Below are positions 1 to 8,839 of a DNA stretch of 64,000 nucleotides, piece by piece (positions within the stretch are counted from its first letter, which is position 1; each line of letters begins with the position of its first letter). The notes under the pieces were generated by a model. That model was not told where the DNA came from. It worked only from the letters and a program-made list of their open reading frames with translations, and did not search any database. This DNA is from Nonomuraea ceibae (lineage in GTDB: Bacteria > Actinomycetota > Actinomycetes > Streptosporangiales > Streptosporangiaceae): NCBI RefSeq assembly GCF_019396325.1, contig NZ_JAHKRO010000020.1, positions 42,191 to 106,190 on the forward strand, written 5' to 3'. Both the position numbers and the translations under genes were made by a program.

Positions 1-227
<227 letters not shown>

Positions 228-286
228 TTACTGGACGGCCGGTGATTCGGAATTTCACCGGTCTGGACTAATCCGGTCTGTGGTTC

Positions 287-1081
287 TCAGTGATCCGCGT
301 GCAGCGAGCTGCCGATGTACATCGCGGCCAGCATCGCGAACAGGAACGCCTGCAGGTACATGATGAACATCTCCAGGCCCGTGAGCAGGATGGTCATCAC
401 CACCCCGATGACGCCGATGGGGGCGCCGAGCGGGGTCAGCTTCTCGAAGAGGAACCAGAAGCCCACCATGCTGAAGAAGGCCAGCAGCATGTGGCCCGCG
501 AACATGTTGGCGAACAGTCGCACCGCGTGCGTGAAGGGCGCGATGATCATGTTCGACAGGAACTCGATCGGGGCCAGCAGGAAGTAGATCGGCTTCGGCA
601 GTCCCGGCGGGAACATCATGTTCTTGAAGTAGCCGATGCCGCCCTGGTGCTTGATGCCCAGGTAGATCTTGAGGATGTAGATGGTTGCCGCGAGCACGAT
701 CGGGAAGGCGATGTGCGAGGCGACCGGGAACTGGAGGACCGGGACGACGCCCAGGAGGTTCCAGACCAGCACCAGGAAGAAGATCGAGACCAGCAGGCCC
801 ATCCACCGGTCGGCGTCCTTGCCCAGGAAGGGCCGGGCGACCTGGTCGCGGACGAACATGTAGCCGAGCTCGACGACGTTCTGCATGCCCCGGGGCACCA
901 GCTTCGGGCTGGCGAAGGCCGCCCAGCAGATGCCGATCACCAGGACCGAGCTGAAAAGGGCGAGGAGCACCGGCTTGGTGAACCATTCGACCCCGGGAAT
1001 GATCGGGGGCAGAGTGAACAGCTCGTCAGGCGTAGGCGCCCCGAACTCTCCCGGAGGTGCTAGGACCGTCAGCGCACTCAC
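287..1081 (-). CDS. atpB: F0F1 ATP synthase subunit a
   Basis: Subunit a is the stator half-channel protein of F0 that passes protons to the c ring. The 264-residue product has several hydrophobic segments and the conserved stretch THAVRLFANMFAGH near residue 190. This contains the arginine that is essential for proton translocation in this family. The N-terminus (MSALTVLAPPGEF) lacks a cleavable signal, and the length is normal for actinobacterial AtpB. It lies between the atpZ-like gene upstream and atpE downstream on the minus strand. The ATG at 1081 is the first start in frame. Confidence 0.96.
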   Translation of the reverse strand: MSALTVLAPPGEFGAPTPDELFTLPPIIPGVEWFTKPVLLALFSSVLVIGICWAAFASPKLVPRGMQNVVELGYMFVRDQVARPFLGKDADRWMGLLVSIFFLVLVWNLLGVVPVLQFPVASHIAFPIVLAATIYILKIYLGIKHQGGIGYFKNMMFPPGLPKPIYFLLAPIEFLSNMIIAPFTHAVRLFANMFAGHMLLAFFSMVGFWFLFEKLTPLGAPIGVIGVVMTILLTGLEMFIMYLQAFLFAMLAAMYIGSSLHADH

Positions 1082-1148
1082 GCGGCGTTCCCTTCAACGT
1101 CGTAGTGGATCACAGAAGTTTCCTCGGAGATGCGGTCGCGCCGTACGG

Positions 1149-1364
1149 CTAGCGACCGTGTCTCCGGTAGACCGCGTAGCCGGCGAGCGAGACCCCCAGG
1201 ACGATGCCTATGGGGAAGAACGCGGACATGTCGAGCCAGCGGTCCAACAGCCACCCGAGTCCGCCGTAGACTGCCATCCCGGCGAGGAGGTAGCTGGGGA
1301 CCGACCACATGGCGTCGGAGAAGTCCCGACCGTCGGTTTCCGGTCGGCGTTCCTGTTGGCTCAT
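1149..1364 (-). CDS. AtpZ/AtpI family small membrane protein
   Basis: A 71-residue protein with a polar N-terminus (about 20 residues) followed by two predicted membrane helices, one ending in LGWLLDRWLD, which is typical of AtpZ/AtpI. Family members aid ATP synthase assembly (c-ring assembly) or associate with a magnesium uptake role next to atp operons. It sits directly upstream of atpB on the same strand, the usual place. It starts at ATG 1364. Family assignment rests on size, the GxLLDR-type turn and the context. Confidence 0.8.
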   Translation of the reverse strand: MSQQERRPETDGRDFSDAMWSVPSYLLAGMAVYGGLGWLLDRWLDMSAFFPIGIVLGVSLAGYAVYRRHGR

Positions 1365-1431
1365 CGCGGCCCTGACGATAGCAGGCGAGCAGAGGACTAG
1401 TCATATCGGACCCCGCGTTTTACCAGGCTCA

Positions 1432-1851
1432 TCAGTCGCCCTGCCCGGGGACCTTGGCGTCGGGGTCGACATAGAGCATCTTCGTCTTCATGAAGGCGCG
1501 GACTTCGAAGGCGGTCCAGACGACGGTGCCGGCCACGACGGTCCAGGCGAACGCCTGCGTGTTCCACAGCGTGGTGTCACGGAAAGTGACCAGCATCACC
1601 ATGATGACGATGACTTTGACGAGGTAGCTGACCATCGCGGCGATGGCCATCATCTGCGGAGAGACGCGCGCCGCGTAGGCGACGGCCACCACGCTGATGC
1701 TGAAGAAGACGCCGACGAGTAGAACGCCGAGCAGTGCGCCGAGGGCGCCGCCGCCGCCCGCCACCAGAAGGCTCACGACCACGGCCACCGCCCCTACCCC
1801 GAGGGTGGGAATCGCGGCGCTTTTGAGTACGCGCACGTCGTTGGCCTGCAT
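1432..1851 (-). CDS. ATP synthase I-like four-helix membrane protein
   Basis: A 139-residue hydrophobic protein with about four membrane segments: GAVAVVVSLLVAGG, LLGVLLVGVFFSISVVAVAY, a segment around residues 70-90, and FAWTVVAGTVVWTAF. The charged C-terminal tail is FMKTKMLYVDPDAK. It is the first gene of the ATP synthase operon in this window and lies where actinomycetes encode an 'ATP synthase protein I' homologue. Its biochemical role is unproven; assembly support for F0 is the family expectation. A divergent orphan membrane protein cannot be excluded, but the context is strong. Confidence 0.75.
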   Translation of the reverse strand: MQANDVRVLKSAAIPTLGVGAVAVVVSLLVAGGGGALGALLGVLLVGVFFSISVVAVAYAARVSPQMMAIAAMVSYLVKVIVIMVMLVTFRDTTLWNTQAFAWTVVAGTVVWTAFEVRAFMKTKMLYVDPDAKVPGQGD

Positions 1852-1890
1852 CGGAGCTCCATCAACGAGTTATCAAGCGAGCGTTTGCTA

Positions 1891-1915
1891 CCCCCAGAAC
1901 ATTCGCGTTTGGGGG
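1891..1915. other. Small hairpin in the atp operon leader
   Basis: CCCCCA (1891-1896) and TGGGGG (1910-1915) can pair across a 13-base loop, between the CRP-like site and the first atp start. It has no T-run, so it is more likely a leader structure or chance GC pairing than a strong terminator. Confidence 0.25.
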
Positions 1916-1924
1916 CCCCTGCTC

Positions 1925-1938
1925 GTGAAAGATATCAC
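1925..1938. promoter_or_regulatory. CRP/GlxR-type operator upstream of the atp genes
   Basis: GTGA-N6-TCAC, a perfect half-site pair matching the CRP-family consensus, extended to TGTGA on the minus strand. It lies 74-87 bases upstream of the first atp gene start (1851), inside the 131-base gap below wecA. Actinobacterial CRP homologues (GlxR in Corynebacterium) are known to bind this motif and to act on respiratory and ATP synthase genes. Binding here is inferred from sequence only. Confidence 0.5.
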
Positions 1939-1982
1939 AAGCTCACGGAAGACCGCTTTTACCTGTGGTTTCTAGTTCACGA

Positions 1983-3269
1983 TCATGAACGGCCCGGGTA
2001 GACCGGAATGACCGGGTTACGCTCCGCGCTCGCCCGGTCCTGCTGCGACGGGCCCGCCTCCGGCGGCATCCGCCGCCTGACCTCGGACTCCGGCACGATC
2101 GGCGGCATCGGGCCGGTGGGCGGGCCGTCGTCGTCATGGTTTCCGCCGGCCCTGCGCGCGCCGCCCCGGCCCCGCCACCGGGGCGCGGCCATCAGCAGCA
2201 CCAGCACCGCCAGCGCCACCACGATCACGATCGGGAACAGCAGCACCGGCACACCCCACGTGGCCATCGCCACGATGCCGAACGCGAACACGAACGCCCA
2301 CGCGTACATGATCAGCACCGAACGGCGGTGCGAGTGGCCGATGTCCATCAGCCGGTGGTGCAGGTGACCGCGGTCGGGCGCGAACGGCGACATGCCGTGA
2401 GAGGTGCGCCGCACGACGGCGGTGATCAGGTCGATCAGCGGCAGGACCAGCACGCCCGCCGGGACCAGCAGCGGCAGCAGCACGCCGAAGCGGTTGATGC
2501 CCTCGATGACCGACGGGTCGACCGGCGTCACGGTGACGATCGACGACGCCAGCACCAGGCCGATCAGCATCGCCCCGGTGTCACCCATGAAGATCTTGGC
2601 CGGATGGAAGTTGTGCGGCAGGAAGCCCAGGCAGGTGCCGATGAGGACGGCGGCGATCGCCGCGGTCGTCGTGATGCGGTCACCCGAGATGCTCTGCGCG
2701 AGAAAGATCGAATAGGCCCAGGTGGCCATGCCCGCGATGCACACGATCCCGGCCGCCAGCCCGTCGAGCCCGTCGACGAAGTTGACCGCGTTGATCGCCA
2801 CCACCACGACGAGGATCGTGATGATCGTGCTCAGTGTGTAGTCGAGGCTGGTGGAGCCGCCCCAGTCCTTCGGCAGCGGGATGTAGGTCAGCCGCAGGCC
2901 GAAGGCGACCAGCACCCCGGCCGCCGCGATCTGGCCGGCCAGCTTGATGAAGGGGTCCATGCCCCACCAGTCGTCCAGGAAGCCCGTCACCGTGATCAAA
3001 CCGCCGGCCACGATGAGCGCCAGCACCGGCTGGCCCTCCGCGTCGCCCAGCGCCCGGCCCGTGTTGGCCAGCTCGCTCGCGATCAGCAGGCCCGCGACCA
3101 GCCCGCCGTACATCGCCAGCCCGCCCAGCCTGGGCGTCGGCGTGGTGTGCACGTCACGTTCGCGAATCTCCGGCGCCGCCCCGATGCGGATGGCGAAGCG
3201 GCGCACCAGCGGGACGAGCAGATACGTCACCGCGGCCGCGACGAGTGCCATGAACAGATATTCGCGCAC
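1983..3269 (-). CDS. wecA: Undecaprenyl-phosphate sugar-1-phosphate transferase, MraY/WecA family
   Basis: An integral membrane enzyme that moves a sugar-1-phosphate from a UDP-sugar to polyprenyl phosphate, the first step of a cell-envelope glycan such as arabinogalactan linker or teichoic-type polymer. The 428 residues include many membrane helices and the family motifs in order: DDWWG near residue 100, NFVDGLDGLAAG near 160, the Mg-binding GDTGAM near 230, and the HLHHRLMDIGHSHR loop near 300. The last about 60 residues are a charged cytoplasmic tail. It starts at GTG 3269 after AGG. It lies between glyA and the atp genes as in mycobacteria (Rv1302-like). The exact donor sugar is inferred from family (GlcNAc). 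Confidence 0.88.
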   Translation of the reverse strand: MREYLFMALVAAAVTYLLVPLVRRFAIRIGAAPEIRERDVHTTPTPRLGGLAMYGGLVAGLLIASELANTGRALGDAEGQPVLALIVAGGLITVTGFLDDWWGMDPFIKLAGQIAAAGVLVAFGLRLTYIPLPKDWGGSTSLDYTLSTIITILVVVVAINAVNFVDGLDGLAAGIVCIAGMATWAYSIFLAQSISGDRITTTAAIAAVLIGTCLGFLPHNFHPAKIFMGDTGAMLIGLVLASSIVTVTPVDPSVIEGINRFGVLLPLLVPAGVLVLPLIDLITAVVRRTSHGMSPFAPDRGHLHHRLMDIGHSHRRSVLIMYAWAFVFAFGIVAMATWGVPVLLFPIVIVVALAVLVLLMAAPRWRGRGGARRAGGNHDDDGPPTGPMPPIVPESEVRRRMPPEAGPSQQDRASAERNPVIPVYPGRS

Positions 3270-3326
3270 GGACCTAGTTTCCCGGATGCTCCGGCCGGCT
3301 GTGACCGGAAAACGACACAGACCAGC

Positions 3327-4592
3327 TTAATATTCGCTGAGATATGGCCGATGTATGGCGACGAGAGCGGCCACCCTTTCCCGGACCTCCGCCGCCGCAC
3401 CAGGCTCTCGCACCACCCGCGCGACCAGCGAACCGATCTCCTTCAATTCCTGGAGCCCCATCCCCTGCGTCGTCACGCACGGCGTGCCCACCCTGATCCC
3501 CGACGTCACGGCGGGCGGCTCCGGGTCGTACGGGATCGCGTTGCGGTTGAGCGTGATGCCGGCCGCCGCGCACCTGCGCTCCGCCTCCGCCCCGGAAACC
3601 CCCAGCTCACGCAGGTCGATCAGGGCCAGATGCGTGTCGGTGCCGCCCGACACCGGGCGCATCCCCTCGGCCGCCAGCGTGTCGCACAGCGCCCGCGCGT
3701 TGGCCACCACCTGCCGCGCGTAGCCGGCGAACTCCGGCCGCAACGCCTCCCCGAACGCCACCGCCTTCGCCGCCACCGCGTGCATCAGCGGCCCGCCCTG
3801 GATGAACGGGAACACCGCCCGGTCGATCCGCGCCGCCAGCTCCTCCGTGCACAGGATCCCGCCGCCGCGCGGCCCGCGCAGCGCCTTGTGCGTGGTGAAC
3901 GTGACCACGTCCGCGTACGGCACCGCCGACGGGATCGCCCCGCCCGCCATCAGCCCGATCGGGTGCGCCATGTCCGCCAGCAGCCACGCGCCCACCTCGT
4001 CCGCGATGCCGCGGAACACGCCGTAGTCGATCAGCCTCGGGTACGCCGTCGCCCCGCACACGATCAGCTTCGGCCGATGCCGCAACGCCAGGTCACGCAC
4101 CTCGTCGTAGTCGATGAGCTCGGTGTCACGGCGCACCCCGTAGGAGGCCACGTCGAACCAGCGGCCCGAGAAGTTCACCCGCGAGCCGTGCGTCAGATGG
4201 CCGCCGTGCGGCAGCGCCATCGCCAGCATCGTGTCGCCCGGCTGCAACAGCGCCGCGTACGCGGCCAGGTTCGCCGACGCGCCCGAATGCGGCTGCACGT
4301 TCGCGTGCTCCGCGCCGAACAGCTCACGCGCCCGGTCGATCGCCAGCCGCTCCGCCCGGTCCACCACCTCGCAGCCGCCGTAGTAGCGCCGCCCCGGGTA
4401 GCCCTCCGCGTACTTGTTGCTCAACGTCGAGCCCAGCGCCGCCAGCACCGCGGGCGAGGTGAAGTTCTCGCTCGCGATCAGCTGCAGGCCGCCGCGCACC
4501 CGCGCCATCTCGTCGAGCAGCACCTGCGCGACCTCGGGATCCTGCTCCCGCAGCCGCCCGAAGTCGGGCCCGTAGTCGGGTGTCGCACCCAT
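3327..4592 (-). CDS. glyA: Serine hydroxymethyltransferase
   Basis: A PLP enzyme converting serine and tetrahydrofolate to glycine and methylene-THF, in the cytosol. The 421-residue product shows [10 protein letters not shown] near residue 40, [11 protein letters not shown], the PLP-contact [17 protein letters not shown], and the PLP-lysine site [12 protein letters not shown] near 230. The alanine after HK replaces the commoner threonine. I chose ATG 4592, giving [14 protein letters not shown] and the normal N-terminus; an upstream GTG at 4628 would add 12 residues. It is the upstream neighbour of wecA, as in many actinomycetes. Confidence 0.95.
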   Translation of the reverse strand: MGATPDYGPDFGRLREQDPEVAQVLLDEMARVRGGLQLIASENFTSPAVLAALGSTLSNKYAEGYPGRRYYGGCEVVDRAERLAIDRARELFGAEHANVQPHSGASANLAAYAALLQPGDTMLAMALPHGGHLTHGSRVNFSGRWFDVASYGVRRDTELIDYDEVRDLALRHRPKLIVCGATAYPRLIDYGVFRGIADEVGAWLLADMAHPIGLMAGGAIPSAVPYADVVTFTTHKALRGPRGGGILCTEELAARIDRAVFPFIQGGPLMHAVAAKAVAFGEALRPEFAGYARQVVANARALCDTLAAEGMRPVSGGTDTHLALIDLRELGVSGAEAERRCAAAGITLNRNAIPYDPEPPAVTSGIRVGTPCVTTQGMGLQELKEIGSLVARVVREPGAAAEVRERVAALVAIHRPYLSEY

Positions 4593-4637
4593 GATCCCAC
4601 TGTACGACCGAGTGTCCGGATTTCCCACTTCCCCGGC

Positions 4638-5015
4638 TCAGGAGAACGCGTGCGGCGCGCCGATCGGGCTCGGGATCCAGCGCGGCGTGTCGGCCGCCTC
4701 GTCGCTGATCGACGTCAGCACCGCCTGCCGGTAGAGCGCCAGCCTCGACCGCCACTCGCCGATGTCCTCCACATACCGGCCGCCCACCGGCGCGTCCCAC
4801 GTCTGCGGGCTCCTGGCCAGCTGGTAAGCCTTGTCCAGCGCCGCCGACATGCTCTCCAGCAGCGGCATCACGTTCTGCCACGCCGTCACCAGGCGCTGGT
4901 AGTCGGGGTTGAACTCCCACGCCCTCGGCTGGCCGTCCAGCGGGCCGCCGCCCCCGGCCTTGGGCGGCATCTCCCCCGGCTGCCTCGGCCTCGGCGCGGG
5001 CGGATCGACGTACAT
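4638..5015 (-). CDS. Conserved-looking small helical protein paired with the repeat protein
   Basis: A 125-residue protein of unknown function. It has a proline-rich start, then a mostly helical body: YQRLVTAWQNVMPLLESMSA, LDKAYQLARSPQTWDAPVGG, and WRSRLALYRQAVLTSISDEA. Size and helix pattern faintly recall WXG100-type secreted proteins, but there is no clear WXG motif (a TW and a GG turn only). Its ATG (5013-5015) shares one base with the TGA of the upstream 741-residue gene, and GGAG lies about 7 bases upstream, so the two are translationally coupled. The function call is only 'partner of the repeat protein'. Confidence 0.6.
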   Translation of the reverse strand: MYVDPPAPRPRQPGEMPPKAGGGGPLDGQPRAWEFNPDYQRLVTAWQNVMPLLESMSAALDKAYQLARSPQTWDAPVGGRYVEDIGEWRSRLALYRQAVLTSISDEAADTPRWIPSPIGAPHAFS

Positions 5016-7240
5016 CACACGCTCCTCTCCTGCGTCCGCGGATCGACCGGCCCGTCAGGCCCGTTGTCCTCAGGCGCCTCGACCGACGGCATGTCCATCG
5101 GGCGCACCTCTGTCGCGCTCTCGACCAGGGCCCGGATCGCCTCCTGGCTCGGCGGCCTCACCTCGACCGACACCACCCCGCCGTCACCCTGCCTCTCCCG
5201 GTACGCCCTCTCGCCCCGCCGGGGCTCCTGCTCCGTGGAGCCGCCGGGCTGCGGGTCCGGGTTGCCGGAACCGCCGGGGTACGGGTTACGGGGCTGCTGG
5301 TCCTGACCGGAGGGGCTGCCGGGCTGCGGGTCCGGGTTTGCGGAGCCACCGGGGTACGGGTTACGGGGTTGCTGGTCCTGGCCGGAGGAGCCGCCGGGCT
5401 GTCGGTCTTGGCTTGTGGAGCCAGCGGGCTGTTGATCCTGGCCGGTGGAGCCGCCGGGCTGTTGGTCCTGGCCCGTGGAGCCGCCGGGCTGTGGCTTCTG
5501 GTCGATGGGGGCGTCGGGTTGACGGTCTCGGTCGGGGGCGGGTTGGGAGGGTTCCGGGCAGTCCCGGGGGGCTTGTGCACTGTCGGGTTGGCGGGGGTCG
5601 GCGGCGTCCTGCGTGCCGTTCCGGCCGCCGTCGACGGGGGTGTCGGGTGCGCCGTCGACTGCCGGCGGTGTGCTGGTCCCGCCCTGCGCTTCAGGGCCGC
5701 CGTATCCGCCCACTGCGCTGCCCGCTTCGCCGCCCGTGACGCCGCCTTGGGCACCGCCCGCTATGCCGCCCGTGACGCCGCCTTGGGCGCCGCCTGCCGC
5801 TCCGCCGTGCACGCCGTCGCCCAGGCCGCCGTACGCGCCTGTGGCTCCGCCTGAGACGCCCCCAGGTGCGCCTCCTACGGCGCTATCCGGGACGCCCGCC
5901 GTGCCCAAGGGGGCGGCGCCTCCCTGGGCTGGTGGGCCGCCGTAGCCGCCCTCCGCGGCGGGCAGGGGGTGGGGCTGGTACTCGCGGGCGTTCTCCGTCA
6001 CCGTGCCGAGGGCTTCGGGGTCGAGAGGGCGGCCTCCGATCGAGATCACGTTGGCGCCGTCGCCACCCGCACCCGTGCCTGCGACGCTCTGGGCGGTGGA
6101 TCCGGCGCCTCCGGTGGCTGTGTCCGGTGGCGGGGTCGGTGGTACGACGAAGCCTTGCCCGTCGTTACGTGGCGCCTCAGGGGTGCCGTTCTGCGCACCG
6201 TTCTGGGCGCCGTTCTGGGCGGCGTCGCGTACGGGCGCGTCGTCGGGCCGGCCGTTGCCGGGCTGTTTGTCGCAGTCGTCCGTGGTGGCCGGGGGCTGGG
6301 TGGCGGTGGAGTCGTCGGGCGTCGTCGGCATGTCGGCGGGCTGGGCGCGGTCGAGGTTGTCGAGGATGCCTTCGAGCTCTCTGGCCGTGGGCGGGTCCAG
6401 GGGGATCTGGAGCACCTTGGTGCCGTCGACCTCGACGACCTGCGGCCTGCTGGGGTCGGGGTCGTCGGGGTGGTCCTTGCCTGGGGTGTCGGTTATGTCC
6501 TGGTCGCGGTTGCAGTCCTGGTCCTGTTCGCCGCTGCGGTCCGGCTCGGCGCCGTGGTCTCGCCTGCTGCCCCGGTCCTCGTCCTTCGGCTCGTCCTTCG
6601 CCTCAGGCTTTCCGTCGGCGTCGGGCTTGCCGTCAGGCTTGGCGTCTGCCTCAGGCTTTCCGTCCGGCTTGGTGTCCGCCTCGGGCTTGCCGTCCGGCTT
6701 GGTGTCCGCATCCGGTTTGTCCGGCTTGCCTTCGGGCTTGGCGTCCGCCTCGGGCTTCCCGTCGGGCTTGGCGTCCGGCTTGTCGCCCGCGTCCGGCTTG
6801 TCGCCCGCTTCGGGCTTGCCCTCCGGTTTGGCGTCCGGCTTTCCGTCCGGCTTGGGGTCGGGCTTGGTGTCCGCTTCGGGCTTGCCTTCGGGCTTGGTCT
6901 CGCCCTCCGGCTTTCCGTCCGGCTTGCCGTTCGCGTCCGGTTTGGGGTCCGGCTTCGGGTCCGGCTTGGCCGTGGGGGTGTCGTCCGTGGCGGGCAGGGA
7001 GGGCTTGGGCGGGTCGGCCCGCTTCTCCAGCACCGCGAGCCGGGCCTTGATGTCCTTGACCATGCGGTCGGCGGCGTCCGCGATCTGGACCGGGCGGTGG
7101 GTGGTCTGGGTCGAGAGCCCGGCGGTGGACATGATCTGCGTGACCCGGGCCTCGACGCGGCGCAGCTCGGCCGTGGCCCGCTCCGTCTCGGCCAGCAGCT
7201 CACGGACCAGCTTGGGATCCATGCCGTCGAACTTGCCCAT
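5015..7240 (-). CDS. Large disordered repeat protein of unknown function
   Basis: 741 residues in distinct blocks. Residues 1-75 form a helical head (DPKLVRELLAETERATAELR and a second helix pair). Residues 92-218 are a K-P-D/E repeat (units such as KPDGKPEAD). Around 260-300 is an ordered-looking segment (VVEVDGTKVLQIPLDPPTAR). Then comes a glycine-rich GGVTGG/GGAQGG block, followed by tandem GGSTGQDQQP and NPYPGGS units to about 670, and a short conserved-looking tail (GVVSVEVRPPSQEAIRALVE). There is no signal peptide or membrane segment. It starts at ATG 7240 after GGGAGTGA. The helical head plus extended tail, and the coupled partner gene, would suit a type VII-like secretion substrate or a scaffold; neither is shown. 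Confidence 0.7.
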   Translation of the reverse strand: MGKFDGMDPKLVRELLAETERATAELRRVEARVTQIMSTAGLSTQTTHRPVQIADAADRMVKDIKARLAVLEKRADPPKPSLPATDDTPTAKPDPKPDPKPDANGKPDGKPEGETKPEGKPEADTKPDPKPDGKPDAKPEGKPEAGDKPDAGDKPDAKPDGKPEADAKPEGKPDKPDADTKPDGKPEADTKPDGKPEADAKPDGKPDADGKPEAKDEPKDEDRGSRRDHGAEPDRSGEQDQDCNRDQDITDTPGKDHPDDPDPSRPQVVEVDGTKVLQIPLDPPTARELEGILDNLDRAQPADMPTTPDDSTATQPPATTDDCDKQPGNGRPDDAPVRDAAQNGAQNGAQNGTPEAPRNDGQGFVVPPTPPPDTATGGAGSTAQSVAGTGAGGDGANVISIGGRPLDPEALGTVTENAREYQPHPLPAAEGGYGGPPAQGGAAPLGTAGVPDSAVGGAPGGVSGGATGAYGGLGDGVHGGAAGGAQGGVTGGIAGGAQGGVTGGEAGSAVGGYGGPEAQGGTSTPPAVDGAPDTPVDGGRNGTQDAADPRQPDSAQAPRDCPEPSQPAPDRDRQPDAPIDQKPQPGGSTGQDQQPGGSTGQDQQPAGSTSQDRQPGGSSGQDQQPRNPYPGGSANPDPQPGSPSGQDQQPRNPYPGGSGNPDPQPGGSTEQEPRRGERAYRERQGDGGVVSVEVRPPSQEAIRALVESATEVRPMDMPSVEAPEDNGPDGPVDPRTQERSV
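5240..5510 (-). repeat. Tandem repeats encoding Q/G/P-rich units
   Basis: Within the 741-residue gene, units of about 30 bases encode GGSTGQDQQP-like decapeptides. A longer unit of about 80 bases (encoding QDQQPRNPYPGGS...PDPQPG) occurs twice. The copies differ mainly by single bases, so this is a candidate length-variable coding repeat. Confidence 0.7.
6590..6965 (-). repeat. Short coding repeats, KPDGKPEAD units
   Basis: Repeated 6- to 27-base units encode (K)PDGKPEAD / KPEGKPEAD / GDKPDAK in the same gene, giving an alternating Lys-Pro and acidic stretch of about 125 residues. Such K-P-D/E stretches are extended and protease-tolerant in other wall-spanning proteins, which is the basis for thinking of a spacer role. 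Confidence 0.7.
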
Positions 7241-7326
7241 GGGTCACTCCCGGACGTCGCAGCTCCGGGCTCAACCGTAGGCACGTGGCACCGCCCGGCG
7301 CAGCCGGGATAGCCAGACGGTATATC

Positions 7327-7983
7327 TCAGTCCTCGGTGGCGACGTACCCGATGATGCCCCGCAGCTTCTCGACGGGGATGCTGCCGCGGCGCAGCAGGC
7401 GGGGCACGGCGGTGGTGAGGTCGAGGATGGTCGAGGGCGTGTTGTCGCTGGTCCTGCCGCCGTCGAGGTAGACCGAGACGGACTCGCCGAGCTGCTCCTC
7501 GGCCTCGGCGGCCGTGACGGCGGCCGGGGCGCCGGAGCGGTTGGCGGAGGAGACGGCCATCGGGCCGGTCTCCTTGAGCAGGTCGAGCGCGACGGGGTGG
7601 AGCGGCATGCGCACGGCCACGGTGCCCTTGGTGTCGCCGAGGTCCCACGACAGGGCGCGGTTGGCCTTGCAGACAAGGGTCAGCGGCCCGGGCCAGAACG
7701 CGTCGATGAGGTCCTGGCCGTAGGGGCCGAGGTCTTCGACGAGGGCGTTGGCGGCGCGTACGGTGCCGACGAGGACGGGCGGCGGCATGTCGCGGCCACG
7801 GCCCTTGGCCTCGAGCAGCAAGGCGACGGCCGCGGCCGTGAAGGCGTCGCAGCCGATGCCGTAGACCGTGTCGGTCGGCAGCACCACGAGCTCGCCCCGG
7901 CCGACGGCGGTGGTCGCCTCGCGCAGGCCCTCGGCCCGCTGGTCGGCGTCGGTGCAGTCAAAGCGTCTTCCCACGGCGTGCAT
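7327..7983 (-). CDS. tsaC: L-threonylcarbamoyladenylate synthase
   Basis: Makes threonylcarbamoyl-AMP from threonine, bicarbonate and ATP for the t6A modification of ANN-decoding tRNAs. The 218-residue product carries the YrdC-family signatures LPTDTVYGIGCDA near residue 37, EAKGRGRDMPPPVL near 58, and SSANRSGAPA near 145. It lacks the C-terminal Sua5 extension. The ATG at 7983 (MHAVGRRFD) is two bases from the prmC stop, so the pair is coupled. The prfA-prmC-tsaC order is standard in Actinobacteria. Confidence 0.93.
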   Translation of the reverse strand: MHAVGRRFDCTDADQRAEGLREATTAVGRGELVVLPTDTVYGIGCDAFTAAAVALLLEAKGRGRDMPPPVLVGTVRAANALVEDLGPYGQDLIDAFWPGPLTLVCKANRALSWDLGDTKGTVAVRMPLHPVALDLLKETGPMAVSSANRSGAPAAVTAAEAEEQLGESVSVYLDGGRTSDNTPSTILDLTTAVPRLLRRGSIPVEKLRGIIGYVATED

Positions 7984-7984
7984 C

Positions 7985-8839
7985 CTAGTCCTGGCCGAGT
8001 CGGGCGGTGACGAAGCGGTCCCTGCGGGTGAGGTCCTGGCGCAGCCGTACGTCGCGCCAGCCGTTGTCCTCGGGGAAGGTGAGGTAGACCGACCGGCCCT
8101 GCTCGTCGGCGTGCTCGACGGCGACCCAGCCGCCGGGGCGCAGCAGCCGCCGGGCGGTGCGCTCGACGGCCCGGACCTCGCCGAGGCCGTCGTCGCCGGT
8201 GCCGTAGAGGGCGCGCGCCGGGTCGTAGTCGCGCACCTCGGGGTCGCGCGGGATCGCGCCGGGCGGGATGTAGGGCGGGTTGGAGATGACCAGGTCGACC
8301 TTGCCGTTGAGCTCGGGCAGCGCTTCGGCGAGGTCGTCGGGGTGCAGGTGGGTGCGGCCCTGACCGTGCTCGGTGATGTTGCGCTTGGCCCAGCTGTAGG
8401 CCCGGGGGTCGACCTCGACGGCGTGCACCTCGGCCAGGGCCACTTCCTGGGCGATGGACAGCGCGATCGCGCCGGAGCCGGTGCCGAGGTCGACGACGAG
8501 CGGCGCGGTGACGTCCATGGCGCGCAGCGTCTCGATGGCCCATCCGGCCATGACCTCGGTCTCGGGCCGTGGCACGAACACGCCGGGGCCGACGTCGAGC
8601 TCCAGGTAGCGGAAGTAGGCGTGGCCGGTGATGTGCTGGAGTGGCTCGCGGGCTTCACGCCGGGCGACGCCCTCCCAGAACAGCGCGTCGAAGTCGGCGT
8701 CCTTGACGGTGTGCAGCTCGCTCCGGCGCACGCCGTGGACGAACGCCGCGATCTCCTCGGCGTCGGTGCGCGGGGACGGCACACCCGCCTCTGCCAGCCG
8801 CGCGGTGGCGAGGGCGATCTCGTCCAGCAGGAATGTCAT
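7985..8839 (-). CDS. prmC: Release factor glutamine N5-methyltransferase
   Basis: Methylates the glutamine of the GGQ motif in peptide chain release factors using S-adenosylmethionine. The 284-residue product has an N-terminal helical substrate domain. Next come [10 protein letters not shown] near residue 90, the SAM site [13 protein letters not shown] near 115, and the catalytic NPPYIPPG near 190, which is diagnostic. The ATG at 8839 overlaps the prfA stop by four bases (ATGA), linking enzyme and substrate genes. Confidence 0.97.
   Translation of the reverse strand: MTFLLDEIALATARLAEAGVPSPRTDAEEIAAFVHGVRRSELHTVKDADFDALFWEGVARREAREPLQHITGHAYFRYLELDVGPGVFVPRPETEVMAGWAIETLRAMDVTAPLVVDLGTGSGAIALSIAQEVALAEVHAVEVDPRAYSWAKRNITEHGQGRTHLHPDDLAEALPELNGKVDLVISNPPYIPPGAIPRDPEVRDYDPARALYGTGDDGLGEVRAVERTARRLLRPGGWVAVEHADEQGRSVYLTFPEDNGWRDVRLRQDLTRRDRFVTARLGQD

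Noticed and set aside
2136..5306. Long plus-strand frame opposite wecA and glyA
   Set aside because: It is the shadow of the minus-strand genes: low-complexity Arg/His/Gln content, no ribosome site, no motif.
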